Shown: positions 1 to 9,503, counted from the stretch's first letter. The stretch: 64,000 bases of DNA from Austwickia sp. (GCA_016711265.1 JADJTI010000006.1:961455-1025454); one strand, 5' to 3'. Notes: generated from the sequence alone by a model not told the origin. Program-made: numbers and translations.

Positions 1-88
1 CCACCTCGTACTTGTTCCGCTGACCCTTGGGAATCTCGACGGTGACGTCGAAAAACATCGGATTCGACGGCGCCTCGTTGGTCGTCAT
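1..88 (-). CDS. ppa: Inorganic pyrophosphatase, N-terminal part only
   Basis: Reading leftwards from an ATG at 88, preceded by GGAGG eight bases upstream, the first 29 codons encode a peptide with FFDVTVEIPKGQRNKYEV, the characteristic opening of family I soluble inorganic pyrophosphatase. The enzyme hydrolyses PPi to phosphate in the cytoplasm and pulls biosynthetic reactions forward. The gene runs off the left edge. It is divergent from dacB, as ppa is in mycobacteria. An internal ATG at 58 is an alternative start, but the Shine-Dalgarno favours 88. Confidence 0.9.
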   Translation of the reverse strand, partial: MTTNEAPSNPMFFDVTVEIPKGQRNKYEV

Positions 89-268
89 GCGGATGCCTCC
101 TACCAGTGGTTCACGACTGCTGTAAGACTGCTCAAGTTTGCTCTCGTTGACCTGTGTACGCTCGCTCGCACGGCGGGTGCCGCGATGAGCCATGATCACC
201 GGTCCCGCCACCATGATGGCCGGTCCTGGACGATGACCGGCCGGTCGATCGGGGGGTGAGCCGACGCC

Positions 269-1756
269 ATGGGCTCAGGTGGTGCACGTCGCGCGCGGGG
301 TTATCTGGTTGTGGTCGCCCTGCTCGCCCTCACAGCCTACGGCGCGGGCGACGCCTTGGACGTGGTTCCGGGCGTGCTGACTACCGCCGGATCCGATGAC
401 CGCTCCGCGGTTCCCCGGGTCGGGGCCCCGCCGACACCGCCGCCGGCCACGCCCCGCTCGCCCGCCGCGTCGAACGTGTCCGGGCCGCTGGTCGTCGACG
501 GTACGGCGGTCCTGCCCGCTGCGGACGAGGTCGCCCGGGTGCCTGGCCGGGCTGCGCTGGCCGCCGCCGTGGCCGGGCCGTTGCGGAACCCGGCCCTGGG
601 GCCCTCGGTCGCCCTGGTGGTGCAGGACTACGCCACCGGCGCCGTGCTGCTGGCCATCGACGCGGCGCGCCCCCGGGTGCCGGCCTCGACGGCGAAGGTC
701 TTCACCGCGTTCGCCATTGCCTCCTCGGCCGATCTCGACGCGCGCGCGCTGACCAGCGTGCGCAGCGGGCCCGCCGCCGACCAGATCACCCTCGTGGCCG
801 GTGGGGACACGCTGCTGGCCCGGGGGCGGGGCACCCCGACCGCGATCGCGGGCCACGCCGGGCTCGCCGATCTCGCCGATCAGGTGGCTCGTGAGCTGGC
901 TCGCAGCGGTCGGCCATCCGTGCGACTGACCCTGGATGCCCGGGCCGGTGCGGGGCCGGCGTACGCTCCGGGCTGGCTGACGGCCGACGTACGGCTGGGG
1001 CTGACCGGGCCGGTCACCAACCTGGCGCTGGCCGAGCACTCCGCCGTCCCGGGGCGCCCCTCCCCGGCGGACCCGGCCGAAGCCACCGCGCAGGCTTTCC
1101 GGGCCGCGCTGGTGGCCCGCAAGATCACCGTCACCGGCCCCCTCACCCGCCTGCGCGCCGGTCGGCTCGGGGCGGAACTGGGGCGGGTGGAGTCCGCGCC
1201 CCTGGGGCAGGTCCTGCAGCGCGCGTTGGCGACCTCGGACAACGCCCTGACCGAGGCACTGGCCAGGCGGGTGGCCGTGGCCCAGGGGGCGGCTCCCACC
1301 TTCGCCTCCGTCACCGCCTGGATCCGTGGCCGGCTCGCGGCCGCCGGGGTGGGGGTGAACGCGGTGCGGCTGGCAGACGCCAGTGGGCTGTCTCGAGCAT
1401 CCACCGTGCCGGCGGCCCAGCTGGCGGCGGTGCTCGCGTTGGCCCGCCAGGACGCCTACCGCAGCTCCTTCGGCGACCTGATCGCGAACCTGCCGGTGGC
1501 CGGCCTGTCCGGGACCATGACTCACCGTTTCCGCACGGCGGCCACCGTCGCCGGCGCCGGGGTGGTGCGCGCCAAGACCGGAACCTTGACCGGGGTGGCC
1601 TCGTTGGCGGGTTCGCTGGTCGACGCCGACGGGCGGTTGCTCCTGTTCGTCGTCATGGCCGACCGTACGCCGGGACCGCCGGTTGGCGGCATCGATCGGA
1701 GTCGGGCAGCGTTGGACGAGGTGGTTGCGGCCGTCGCATCGTGCGGATGCCGCTGA
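269..1756 (+). CDS. dacB: D-alanyl-D-alanine carboxypeptidase/endopeptidase (PBP4, peptidase S13)
   Basis: This 495-residue protein trims or cleaves peptidoglycan stem peptides outside the membrane. An N-terminal hydrophobic stretch (about residues 11-28) is a signal peptide or anchor and is followed by a Pro/Ala-rich linker. The three penicillin-binding motifs are present in order: STAK at 140-143 (nucleophile Ser140), SDN at 323-325 and KTG at 436-438. The long insert between STAK and SDN is typical of class C PBPs (DacB family). It is the first gene of a forward run with a DUF2342 protein, tilS and hpt, the order seen in M. tuberculosis. The ATG at 269 has a G-rich stretch about 12 bases upstream, so the start is likely but not certain. 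Confidence 0.9.
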   Translation: MGSGGARRARGYLVVVALLALTAYGAGDALDVVPGVLTTAGSDDRSAVPRVGAPPTPPPATPRSPAASNVSGPLVVDGTAVLPAADEVARVPGRAALAAAVAGPLRNPALGPSVALVVQDYATGAVLLAIDAARPRVPASTAKVFTAFAIASSADLDARALTSVRSGPAADQITLVAGGDTLLARGRGTPTAIAGHAGLADLADQVARELARSGRPSVRLTLDARAGAGPAYAPGWLTADVRLGLTGPVTNLALAEHSAVPGRPSPADPAEATAQAFRAALVARKITVTGPLTRLRAGRLGAELGRVESAPLGQVLQRALATSDNALTEALARRVAVAQGAAPTFASVTAWIRGRLAAAGVGVNAVRLADASGLSRASTVPAAQLAAVLALARQDAYRSSFGDLIANLPVAGLSGTMTHRFRTAATVAGAGVVRAKTGTLTGVASLAGSLVDADGRLLLFVVMADRTPGPPVGGIDRSRAALDEVVAAVASCGCR

Positions 1757-1766
1757 GAGGAGCGCC

Positions 1767-2879
1767 ATGGAGACCGACCGCGGGCCCGACGACGGCGAGT
1801 TGCGCCTGATCGATTGGGACCTGGCCGCCAGCCTGGGGCGGCGGCTCATCTCCTCGGGCCCGAAGGTGGACCCGCAGGAGGCCCGCGAGGCGGTGGCCCA
1901 GCTCAGGGAGTGCGCGGTCGCGGCCCGCGAGCCGGTCGCCGCGACCACCGGCCTGCGGACCGGTCCTGATGCCCCGCCCGCTCGGGTGGTCGACCGTGGG
2001 CGGTGGATCGAGGCCAACGTCGCCTCGTTCCAGGTGATGTTCGAGCCGGTGCTGCGGGCGGTTGCCGCCAAGGCCCGCGAGTCGGGCCGCCCGGCACCTC
2101 CGGAGGCGTTCCAGATGGTCAGCGGCAAGCTGACCGGCACCGAGGTGGCCGCGCTGCTGGCCTACCTGTCGGCCAAGATCCTCGGCCAGTACGATCTGGC
2201 GCCCGGTCGCCCGGCCGACCAGGCGGCACTGCTCCTGGTGGCACCGAACATCGTCGAGGTCGAACGCGAACTCGGGGTGAACCCCCGGGACTTCCGGCTC
2301 TGGGTGTGCCTGCACGAGGAGACCCACCGGGTCCAGTTCACCGCGGTTCCGTGGCTGCGGGACCACCTGCTCGCCGAGACGGACGCCCTGGCCGTGGGCC
2401 TGGCCCCGGACCCCGACGCGATGCTGGCCCGGGTGCGAGAGCTCGCGGGCAACGTCCGGGAGGCGCTCTCGCCCGGCGGAACTGGCCTGGCCGGGCTCTT
2501 CCTCGGCCCCGAGCAGAAGCGTCGGGTCGCGCGGCTGACCGCCGTGATGTCGCTGCTGGAGGGGCATGCCGACGTGGTGATGGACGAGGTGGGACCGCAG
2601 GTGGTGCCCTCGGTCCGGGAGATCCGGCAGCGGTTCGAGAAGCGCCGCGATGGGCTGGGCATCTTCGACGTGATGATCCGCCGGCTGCTCGGGATGGAGG
2701 CCAAGATGGCCCAGTACCGGACCGGGGCGCTGTTCGTCCGGGGTGTGCAGGACCGGGTCGGCGTGGAGGGCTTCAATGCGGTCTGGGCGCAGCCGGAGAA
2801 TCTGCCCAGCCCGGAGGAGATCGCCGAACCGGCGCTGTGGGTGAACCGGGTGCACGGGCCCGCCGCCCTGCCGCGTTAG
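1767..2879 (+). CDS. Zinc-dependent metalloprotease-like protein, DUF2342 family
   Basis: This 370-residue protein belongs to the actinobacterial DUF2342 family, often labelled 'coenzyme F420 biosynthesis-associated' although no step in that pathway is established. An HEETH sequence at about residues 183-187 fits the HExxH zinc-metalloprotease motif. The N-terminal LRLIDWDLA segment is also typical of the family. The chosen ATG at 1767 follows a GAGAGGAG ribosome-binding site. It lies 10 bases after dacB and 13 bases before tilS, so all three are probably co-transcribed. The substrate is unknown. Confidence 0.8.
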   Translation: METDRGPDDGELRLIDWDLAASLGRRLISSGPKVDPQEAREAVAQLRECAVAAREPVAATTGLRTGPDAPPARVVDRGRWIEANVASFQVMFEPVLRAVAAKARESGRPAPPEAFQMVSGKLTGTEVAALLAYLSAKILGQYDLAPGRPADQAALLLVAPNIVEVERELGVNPRDFRLWVCLHEETHRVQFTAVPWLRDHLLAETDALAVGLAPDPDAMLARVRELAGNVREALSPGGTGLAGLFLGPEQKRRVARLTAVMSLLEGHADVVMDEVGPQVVPSVREIRQRFEKRRDGLGIFDVMIRRLLGMEAKMAQYRTGALFVRGVQDRVGVEGFNAVWAQPENLPSPEEIAEPALWVNRVHGPAALPR

Positions 2880-2892
2880 CCCAGGTCAGCTC

Positions 2893-3891
2893 GTGCCGGG
2901 CCCGCCCCCCGCGGTGGCCGCGACCCGCGTGGCGGTACGCCGGATGCTCGCGTCCCTGCCCACCGGCACGGTGCTGGTGGCCTGCAGCGGCGGCCCGGAC
3001 TCGATGGCGTTGGCGGCCGCGGTGGCCTTCGAGGCTCCCCGGCAGGGTCGGGCCGCGGGGGCGGTCGTGGTCGACCACGGACTGCAGGAGGACTCCGCAG
3101 CCGTGGCCGCCCAGGCCGCCGATTCCTGCCTCCGGTTGGGGCTGGCGCCGGTCGAGGTTCGCTCGGTGAAGGTGGCCACGGGCAGCGGCGGTCCGGGCCC
3201 GGAGGCGGCGGCGCGCGCCGCCCGGTACGACGCCCTGACCGCTGCCGCCACCGACTCCGGTGCGGTCCGGGTGCTGCTGGGCCACACCCGGGACGACCAG
3301 GCAGAGCAGGTACTCCTGGGGCTGGCCCGGGGCTCGGGGACCCGCTCCCTGGCCGGGATGCCCCGCACCCGTGGGCTGTTCGCCCGACCCCTGCTCGATC
3401 TGCCCAGGGCCGTGACCACGGCGGCCTGTGCCGCCCAGGACCTGACCGTGTGGGAGGACCCCCACAACCTCGACCGTCGGTACGCGCGGGTGCGAGCCCG
3501 GGAGGCGGTGGCGGCCACCGAGGCGGCCCTGGGCCCCGGGGTCGCGGCGGCGCTGGCCCGCAGTGCCGGCCTGCTGGCCGCCGACGCCGAGGCCCTCGAC
3601 CAGTGGGCCGGCCGGGTGGTTGCCGACCTCGGCGGGAGCCCCTGGACGCTGGCCACCCTGGGACCGGTGGCCGAGCTGCCCGTCGCGGTCCGCCGGCGGG
3701 TCTGGCGGATGCTGGCCAGCGCCCACGGCAGCCGCGGAGGCGACCTGTCCGCCGTACATCTGGACGCGCTCGACCGGCTGCTCAGCGACTGGCGAGGCCA
3801 AGGTCCGGTCAGCCTGCCCGGCGGGCTCAGCGCGCAGCGCGCGGCCGGCATCCTGCGTATCGGGCCCCACCGACCGGCCTCGTCGGGTTGA
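2893..3891 (+). CDS. tilS: tRNA(Ile)-lysidine synthase
   Basis: TilS ligates lysine to the wobble cytidine of tRNA-Ile(CAU), using ATP, so that it reads AUA codons. The 332-residue protein has the N-type ATP-pyrophosphatase PP-loop SGGPDS at residues 32-37 and the downstream HTRDDQAEQVL segment of the family. It uses a GTG start 13 bases after the DUF2342 gene and ends 8 bases before hpt. The tilS-hpt-ftsH order is widely conserved. Its length suits the shorter actinobacterial TilS type, which lacks the large C-terminal domain of E. coli TilS. Confidence 0.9.
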   Translation: MPGPPPAVAATRVAVRRMLASLPTGTVLVACSGGPDSMALAAAVAFEAPRQGRAAGAVVVDHGLQEDSAAVAAQAADSCLRLGLAPVEVRSVKVATGSGGPGPEAAARAARYDALTAAATDSGAVRVLLGHTRDDQAEQVLLGLARGSGTRSLAGMPRTRGLFARPLLDLPRAVTTAACAAQDLTVWEDPHNLDRRYARVRAREAVAATEAALGPGVAAALARSAGLLAADAEALDQWAGRVVADLGGSPWTLATLGPVAELPVAVRRRVWRMLASAHGSRGGDLSAVHLDALDRLLSDWRGQGPVSLPGGLSAQRAAGILRIGPHRPASSG

Positions 3892-3899
3892 ATGGCGGC

Positions 3900-4451
3900 A
3901 TGGACTCGGCGCACATGGGGGAGGACCTGGCCCGGGTCCTCTACACCGAGGAGGAAATCCTCGACAGGTTGGGGCAGGTGGCGCTCGAGATCTGGGACGA
4001 CTACCGCGACAAGGACTTCCTGCTCGTGGGCGTCCTCAAAGGAGCCGTGCTGGTCATGGCGGACCTGATCAGGGCGCTTCCCGGGACGGCACCGATGGAC
4101 TGGATGGCCGTCTCCTCCTACGGTTCGGGGACCAAATCCTCCGGCGTGGTGCGCATCCTCAAGGACCTCGACACTGACATCACCGGCAAGCACGTGGTGA
4201 TCGTCGAGGACATCGTCGACTCCGGGCTGACGCTGAGCTGGATCAAGGCCAACCTGGCCTCCCGCAATGCGGCCAGCGTCGAGATCTTCACGCTGCTGCG
4301 CAAGCCCGACGCGGCCAAGGTGGCGGTCGACGTCAAATACGTCGGTTTCGACATTCCCAACGAGTTCGTGGTCGGGTACGGCCTCGATTACGCCGAGCGG
4401 TACCGCAACCTGCGCTGCGTCGGCACCCTCGCCGAGCACGTCTATCGCTGA
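3900..4451 (+). CDS. hpt: Hypoxanthine phosphoribosyltransferase
   Basis: This purine-salvage enzyme converts hypoxanthine or guanine plus PRPP into IMP or GMP. The 183-residue protein carries the PRPP-binding motif VIVEDIVDSGLTL, the VGVLKGA loop and the FDIPNEFVVGYGLDY substrate-recognition segment near the C terminus. It starts 8 bases after tilS ends. A second in-frame ATG at 3915 is possible; the first gives a more usual N terminus. It is the last gene before a roughly 215-base gap ahead of ftsH. Confidence 0.93.
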   Translation: MDSAHMGEDLARVLYTEEEILDRLGQVALEIWDDYRDKDFLLVGVLKGAVLVMADLIRALPGTAPMDWMAVSSYGSGTKSSGVVRILKDLDTDITGKHVVIVEDIVDSGLTLSWIKANLASRNAASVEIFTLLRKPDAAKVAVDVKYVGFDIPNEFVVGYGLDYAERYRNLRCVGTLAEHVYR

Positions 4452-4667
4452 GCCTGGGCGCAGCGCCGCCGTGCCCGAGGGAACACGCGACCACCGGTGT
4501 CCGTTGACCGGTGAGTGCGGGTACGGCGGCCGGTGTACCGTCGAAAGGCGCAGGCCGTGTGTTCATGGCCCGCAGGCCCACCTCTCGCACGCAGTTTCCC
4601 TCAGCGACATCCGCGAGATCAGCGCGAACCGATCAGGAGGAACGGGGCGCTCAGCCCTGGCAGATAC

Positions 4668-6695
4668 ATGAAAGCCAAGCGCATCATCCGCAACCCCATC
4701 CCGTGGGCGTTGCTCCTGATCGGTATCACGTTGGTGTGGCTGAATCTCGGTAGCACCTCGGGTTTCGAGCGCATCCAGACCTCGTCGGCGGAGCAGTTGA
4801 TCGCCGATAAGAAGGTGGAGAGCGCGACGTTCAACGGCGATGACCGCCTCGATCTGGTGTTGAAGAGCCCTGAGACGATCGACGACAAGACCGGCATCAC
4901 CAAGGCCTACACGCACTACATCCCTGCCCGCGGCAAGGTGCTCGTGGACGGGTTGAAGGCCAACCCGCCGAGCAAGGGGTACGTCGACGAGCCGCCGCAG
5001 AGCAGCTGGTTCGGCAGCCTGCTGATCAGCCTGATCCCGATCCTGCTGCTGGTCGGCCTGTTCTGGTTCATGATGAGCCAGATGCAGGGCGGCGGCAGCA
5101 AGGTCATGCAGTTCGCCAAGTCCAAGGCCAAGCTGGCCAGCAAGGACATGCCCAAGGTGACCTTCGCCGATGTGGCGGGAGCCGACGAGGCGGTCGAGGA
5201 GCTCACCGAGATCAAGGAGTTCCTCTCCGAGCCGGGCAAGTTCCTGGCGGTCGGCGCCAAGATCCCCAAGGGTGTGCTGCTCTACGGCCCCCCCGGAACC
5301 GGCAAGACCCTGCTGGCCCGGGCCGTCGCGGGCGAGGCCGGCGTACCGTTCTACTCGATCTCCGGCTCCGACTTCGTGGAGATGTTCGTCGGGGTCGGCG
5401 CCTCCCGGGTCCGCGACCTTTTCGAGCAGGCCAAACAGAACGCCCCCGCGATCGTGTTCGTCGACGAGATCGACGCCGTCGGCCGGCACCGTGGCGCGGG
5501 TCTGGGCGGTGGCCACGACGAGCGCGAGCAGACGCTCAACCAGTTGCTGGTCGAAATGGACGGATTCGACGTCAAGACCAACGTCATCCTGATCGCCGCC
5601 ACGAACCGCCCCGACATTCTCGACCCGGCGTTGCTGCGCCCGGGCCGCTTCGACCGGCAGATCGCGGTCGAGGCCCCCGACATGAACGGCCGCAAGAGGA
5701 TTCTGGAGGTGCACGGCAAGGGCAAGCCGATGGCCGCCGACGTGGACCTTGCCGCCGTGGCCCGCCGTACCCCTGGATTCACCGGAGCCGACCTGGCCAA
5801 CGTGCTCAACGAGGCCGCCCTGCTCACCGCCCGAAGCAACGCCCAGCTCATCGACAACCGGGCGCTGGACGAGGCGATCGACCGGGTGGTCGCAGGTCCG
5901 CAGAAGCGCACCCGGATCATGAGCACCAAGGAAAAGAAGATGACCGCCTACCACGAGGGCGGCCACGCCCTGGTCGCGGCCTGTCTGAACCACACCGACC
6001 CGGTCACCAAGGTGACCATCCTGCCGCGCGGGCGAGCGCTCGGGTACACCATGGTCATGCCCCTGGACGACAAGTACTCGACCAGCCGCAACGAGATGCT
6101 CGACCAACTCGCCTACGCCCTCGGCGGCCGGGTGGCCGAGGAGATCGTGTTCCACGACCCCACCTCGGGCGCCGCGAACGACATCGAGAAGGCCACCGGG
6201 TTGGCTCGCAAGATGGTCACTCAGCTCGGCATGAGCGAACGGGTCGGGGCGATCAAGCTCGGTCAGGAGGCCGGAGAGGTCTTCCTCGGCCGCGACTACG
6301 GCCATCAACGGGACTACTCCGAGGGCCTGGCCGCCATCGTCGATGAGGAAATCCGCCGGCTGATCGAAGCCGCTCACGACGAGGCCTGGCACGTGCTGAA
6401 CGACAACCGCGACGTGCTGGACACCCTGGTCCTGGAGCTGTTGGAGAAGGAGACCCTCAACGCCGAACAACTGGCGCGGATCTTCAAGGACGTCATCAAG
6501 CGACCCATCCGGCCGGTGTGGTTGTCCAGCGACCGCCGCAACGTCAGCCAGCGGCCCCCGGTGCTCACGCCGGCCGAGCAGCGTGACGCGCTCAACGGCC
6601 GCGACCCCTACGCCCGGCGGCCGGGCGAGGAGCACCCGCCGCAGGCGACGATCCAGGTCCCCGAGGGTGGTCGTGTCGACCCCTCCGCCGGTTGA
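4668..6695 (+). CDS. ftsH: ATP-dependent zinc metalloprotease FtsH
   Basis: This membrane-anchored AAA+ protease handles membrane-protein quality control. The 675-residue protein has two transmembrane segments (about 11-28 and 114-137) enclosing an extracytoplasmic domain. The AAA domain has Walker A GPPGTGKT at 207-214, Walker B VFVDEID at 263-269 and arginine fingers in LLRPGRFDR at 322-330. The zinc-protease site HEGGH is at 429-433. The ATG at 4668 gives the usual short basic N terminus before TM1; the nearest good Shine-Dalgarno (GGAGG at 4636-4640) is too far away, so initiation is somewhat uncertain. The C terminus is Pro-rich and overlaps folE. Confidence 0.95.
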   Translation: MKAKRIIRNPIPWALLLIGITLVWLNLGSTSGFERIQTSSAEQLIADKKVESATFNGDDRLDLVLKSPETIDDKTGITKAYTHYIPARGKVLVDGLKANPPSKGYVDEPPQSSWFGSLLISLIPILLLVGLFWFMMSQMQGGGSKVMQFAKSKAKLASKDMPKVTFADVAGADEAVEELTEIKEFLSEPGKFLAVGAKIPKGVLLYGPPGTGKTLLARAVAGEAGVPFYSISGSDFVEMFVGVGASRVRDLFEQAKQNAPAIVFVDEIDAVGRHRGAGLGGGHDEREQTLNQLLVEMDGFDVKTNVILIAATNRPDILDPALLRPGRFDRQIAVEAPDMNGRKRILEVHGKGKPMAADVDLAAVARRTPGFTGADLANVLNEAALLTARSNAQLIDNRALDEAIDRVVAGPQKRTRIMSTKEKKMTAYHEGGHALVAACLNHTDPVTKVTILPRGRALGYTMVMPLDDKYSTSRNEMLDQLAYALGGRVAEEIVFHDPTSGAANDIEKATGLARKMVTQLGMSERVGAIKLGQEAGEVFLGRDYGHQRDYSEGLAAIVDEEIRRLIEAAHDEAWHVLNDNRDVLDTLVLELLEKETLNAEQLARIFKDVIKRPIRPVWLSSDRRNVSQRPPVLTPAEQRDALNGRDPYARRPGEEHPPQATIQVPEGGRVDPSAG

Positions 6696-7254
6696 CCTGG
6701 CTCGCGCCGAGGCGGCCGTCCGTGAGTTGCTCATCGCGGTGGGGGAGGACCCCGACCGCGACGGCCTGAGGGACACCCCGGCCCGGGTCGCCCGCAGCTA
6801 CCAGGAGGCGTTCGCCGGGCTTCGGCTGAACGCCGCCGACGTCCTCACCTCGACGTTCGACCTCGGCCACGAAGAGCTGGTCTTGGTGCGCGACATTGAG
6901 GTCTACAGCACCTGCGAGCATCACCTGCTGCCGTTCCACGGGGTCGCGCACGTCGGCTACATCCCGGCCCGCGGCGGTCAGGTCACCGGCTTGAGCAAGC
7001 TGGCCCGGCTGGTCGACGTGTACGCGCGGCGCCCTCAGGTGCAGGAACGGCTCACCACGCAGGTCGCGGACGCGCTCGTACACCACCTGCGTCCGCGGGG
7101 TGTGCTCGTCGTGGTCGACTGCGAGCATCTGTGCATGTCGATGCGGGGTGTCCGCAAGACGGGGTCCCGGACGATCACGTCGGCCGTCCGCGGGGCCCTG
7201 CGCGATCCGGCCACCCGGGCCGAGGCGATGAGCCTGATCGCCGGCGGACGGTGA
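6673..7254 (+). CDS. folE: GTP cyclohydrolase I
   Basis: FolE catalyses the first step of tetrahydrofolate synthesis, GTP to 7,8-dihydroneopterin triphosphate. The 193-residue protein shows the STCEHHLLPFHG motif (zinc ligands Cys81 and His84) and CEHLCMSMRGV (zinc ligand Cys154). The GTG at 6673 overlaps the end of ftsH by 23 bases and is preceded by GAGGGTGG. An upstream in-frame start would add an Arg-rich tail read from inside ftsH, which is unlikely. It is followed with a one-base overlap (TGATG) by folP, forming a tightly coupled folate operon. Confidence 0.94.
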   Translation: MSTPPPVDLARAEAAVRELLIAVGEDPDRDGLRDTPARVARSYQEAFAGLRLNAADVLTSTFDLGHEELVLVRDIEVYSTCEHHLLPFHGVAHVGYIPARGGQVTGLSKLARLVDVYARRPQVQERLTTQVADALVHHLRPRGVLVVVDCEHLCMSMRGVRKTGSRTITSAVRGALRDPATRAEAMSLIAGGR

Positions 7255-8141
7255 TGCCCCGACCCGCGCCCCTGGTGATGGGGGTCCTCAACGTCACCCC
7301 GGACTCGTTCAGCGACGGTGGCCGCTGGATCGCCCCGGACGCCGCCGCCCGGCACGCCCGCGCGATGGTCGAGGCCGGTGCCGCGATCATCGACATCGGC
7401 GGCGAATCCACCCGGCCCGGGGCGAGCAGACCCAGCGAGCAGGAGGAACTGGACCGGGTGATCCCCGTCGTCCAGGCGGTCGCCGAGACGGGGGTGCTGA
7501 TCTCCATCGACACCATGCGGGCGGCGGTGGCCCAGGCCGCCCTGGCCGCCGGGGCGAGCATGGTCAACGACGTCAGCGGCGGGCTGGCAGACCCGGACAT
7601 GACCGCCGTGGTGGCCGCCACGGGGGCGCGGCTGGTGGTGATGCACTGGCGTGGGCACAGCCACGACATGCAGACGCGGACCGACTATTCGGCGTACGCG
7701 GGGTCTGCGGTCCCGGGCGCTGTCCCGGGCGCGGGCGAGACGCTCCCGGCGGTCGTTACCGGGGTCGCCCAGGAGCTGGGCGAGCGGGTCCGGGCCCTGC
7801 GGGCGGCCGGCGTGACCGACGAGCAGCTCGTCCTCGACCCCGGGCTGGGGTTCGCCAAGACCGCCGAGCACAACTGGCAGCTGCTGGCCCATCTGGACGC
7901 CCTGGCCGGGTTGGCCGGAGCGCCGCACCTGCCGGTGCTCGTGGGCGCCTCGCGCAAGAGCTTCCTGGGGGTGCTGCTGGGCGCCGCCGACGACGACCGG
8001 TACGTCGCCCGCGATCAGGCCACCGCGGCGCTGAGCCTGCTGGCCGCACAGGCGGGAGCGTGGGCGGTGCGGGTGCACGACGTGCCGGGCACGGTGCTCG
8101 CCCTGGCTGTCCACGCGGCAGTGGAGGCCGGACGTGGGTGA
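7254..8141 (+). CDS. folP: Dihydropteroate synthase
   Basis: FolP condenses 6-hydroxymethyl-dihydropterin pyrophosphate with p-aminobenzoate and is the sulfonamide target. The 295-residue TIM-barrel protein has MGVLNVTPDSFSDGG near residue 7, GGESTRPGA, DPGLGFAKT and GASRKSFLG, all diagnostic. Its ATG overlaps the folE stop by one base, and its 3' end overlaps folB-folK by 8 bases, so the genes are probably translationally coupled. Nothing unusual is seen in the active-site segments. Confidence 0.95.
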   Translation: MPRPAPLVMGVLNVTPDSFSDGGRWIAPDAAARHARAMVEAGAAIIDIGGESTRPGASRPSEQEELDRVIPVVQAVAETGVLISIDTMRAAVAQAALAAGASMVNDVSGGLADPDMTAVVAATGARLVVMHWRGHSHDMQTRTDYSAYAGSAVPGAVPGAGETLPAVVTGVAQELGERVRALRAAGVTDEQLVLDPGLGFAKTAEHNWQLLAHLDALAGLAGAPHLPVLVGASRKSFLGVLLGAADDDRYVARDQATAALSLLAAQAGAWAVRVHDVPGTVLALAVHAAVEAGRG

Positions 8142-9003
8142 CCTCATCAGCGTGCGGGGCATCCAGGCCCGCGGCCGCCACGGTGCCCTGCCGGGCGAGC
8201 AGGACCAGGACCAGCCCTTCGTGGTGGATCTGGACGTCGGCTGCGACCTGTTGCCCTCGGCGTGCTCCGACGATCTTGACGACACCTTGTCATATGCCGA
8301 GCTGACGCAGCTCGTCGTGCGGGTCGTGGAGGGACCCAGCGCGCACCTGGTCGAGACGCTCGCCGGACACATCGCCGAGGCCGTCCTGCTCGCGGAGCGC
8401 GCGGAGTTCGTGCAGGTCAGCGTGCACAAGCCGGAGGCGCCGCTGGGGGTGGCCGTGAGTGACGTGGCCGTGCGGGTACGCCGAGAACGCGAGCGTCAGG
8501 CGGTGGTCGCGCTCGGCGCCAACCTCGGGGACCGGGCGGCCACCCTGGCGCGCGCGGTGGCCGACCTAGGCGCGCTGGACGGCGTACGGGTGCGGGCGGT
8601 ATCCGCGTTCGTCGACACCGCCCCGGTCGGGCCGCCGCAGCCGGACTACCTCAACGCCGTGGCTATCGTGACCACGCGGCTGCACCCGCAGACCCTGCTG
8701 CGCGAACTGCAGGCCATCGAGGCGGCCCACGGGCGGCGGCGCGACGAGCCTGCCGTGCTCAACGGTCCGCGGACGCTGGACCTCGATCTGATCCAGGTGG
8801 GTGATCCTGCGCAGGACGCTGACCTGCACGGTGTGTACGGCGAGCTGGTGCTGCCCCATCCGCGGGCACACCAACGCTCGTTCGTGCTCGAGCCCTGGTA
8901 CGACGTCCAGCCATGGGCGGTGCTACGGACGCCGCAGGGACCCGTGCCGGTGGGTGAGCTGCTGGCGGCCCGATCGGCGCAGGAGCGGGGAACGTCGTGG
9001 TAG
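8134..9003 (+). CDS. folBK: Bifunctional dihydroneopterin aldolase / HPPK (FolB-FolK fusion)
   Basis: Two consecutive folate enzymes are fused in 289 residues. Residues 1 to about 118 are FolB: an opening DLISVRGIQARGRHGALPGEQ and the LSYAEL segment. From about residue 120 to the end is HPPK (FolK): VVALGANLGDR, the Mg/ATP-binding GPRTLDLDLI and LPHPRAHQRSFVLEP. FolB makes 6-hydroxymethyl-dihydropterin and FolK pyrophosphorylates it for FolP. In mycobacteria these are separate adjacent genes; here they form one frame with no internal stop. It has a GTG start overlapping folP by 8 bases. Confidence 0.92.
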   Translation: MGDLISVRGIQARGRHGALPGEQDQDQPFVVDLDVGCDLLPSACSDDLDDTLSYAELTQLVVRVVEGPSAHLVETLAGHIAEAVLLAERAEFVQVSVHKPEAPLGVAVSDVAVRVRRERERQAVVALGANLGDRAATLARAVADLGALDGVRVRAVSAFVDTAPVGPPQPDYLNAVAIVTTRLHPQTLLRELQAIEAAHGRRRDEPAVLNGPRTLDLDLIQVGDPAQDADLHGVYGELVLPHPRAHQRSFVLEPWYDVQPWAVLRTPQGPVPVGELLAARSAQERGTSW

Positions 9004-9503
9004 CCGGTGCGGGCCTGCGGCTCAAGGTGCTCGTCCTGGTCGCCGTCGTCACCTTCGGGTTGGGCTACCTGGCCCAGCGATGGTGGGCGATCCGGGGCGG
9101 CGGGCTGGTCCCGTCCTCCCCGATGTCGCTGGTCCTGCTCGGGTTCATGGGTGCGGGGGTGTTCGCGGCCGGGCTGCCGATCCGACGGATGCAGCGTGAC
9201 CGGACCCGACCCCCCGTCAACCCGCTGCGGGCGTTGCGGACGCTGGTGCTGGCTCAGGCGTGCGCCCTGACGGGCGCGCTGGTCGCCGGGTGGTACGCCG
9301 CTCAGGCCGCGCTGCTGGCCCCGGACGCGGACGCCTCGTCGGTGCGCGAGCGACTGATCCTGGCCGGGCTGCTGGCGCTGGCCGGGGTCGGATTGGCGGC
9401 GATCGGGCTCTGGGTGCAGTCGGTCTGCCGAATCGACCCACCCGATGCCGACGGTCTGGACGACGGGTTCGAGGAGGGGTTGCCCGAACCGGAGGCCTAC
9501 TGA
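8997..9503 (+). CDS. DUF3180 family membrane protein
   Basis: This 168-residue integral membrane protein has four hydrophobic segments (about 9-28, 40-58, 78-100 and 118-142) and an acidic C-terminal tail. It matches the DUF3180 family that habitually follows folK in Actinomycetota (Rv3605c in M. tuberculosis). The GTG start overlaps folB-folK by 7 bases, so it belongs to the folate operon. The function is unknown; the constant linkage suggests a role tied to folate or pterin metabolism, but the sequence does not show it. Confidence 0.8.
   Translation: MVAGAGLRLKVLVLVAVVTFGLGYLAQRWWAIRGGGLVPSSPMSLVLLGFMGAGVFAAGLPIRRMQRDRTRPPVNPLRALRTLVLAQACALTGALVAGWYAAQAALLAPDADASSVRERLILAGLLALAGVGLAAIGLWVQSVCRIDPPDADGLDDGFEEGLPEPEAY

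Noticed and set aside
275..2140. Long open frame (over 600 codons) on the minus strand opposite dacB and the DUF2342 gene
   Set aside because: It is a GC-rich antisense shadow, full of Arg/Gly/Pro, with no family features, while both sense genes have clear motifs.
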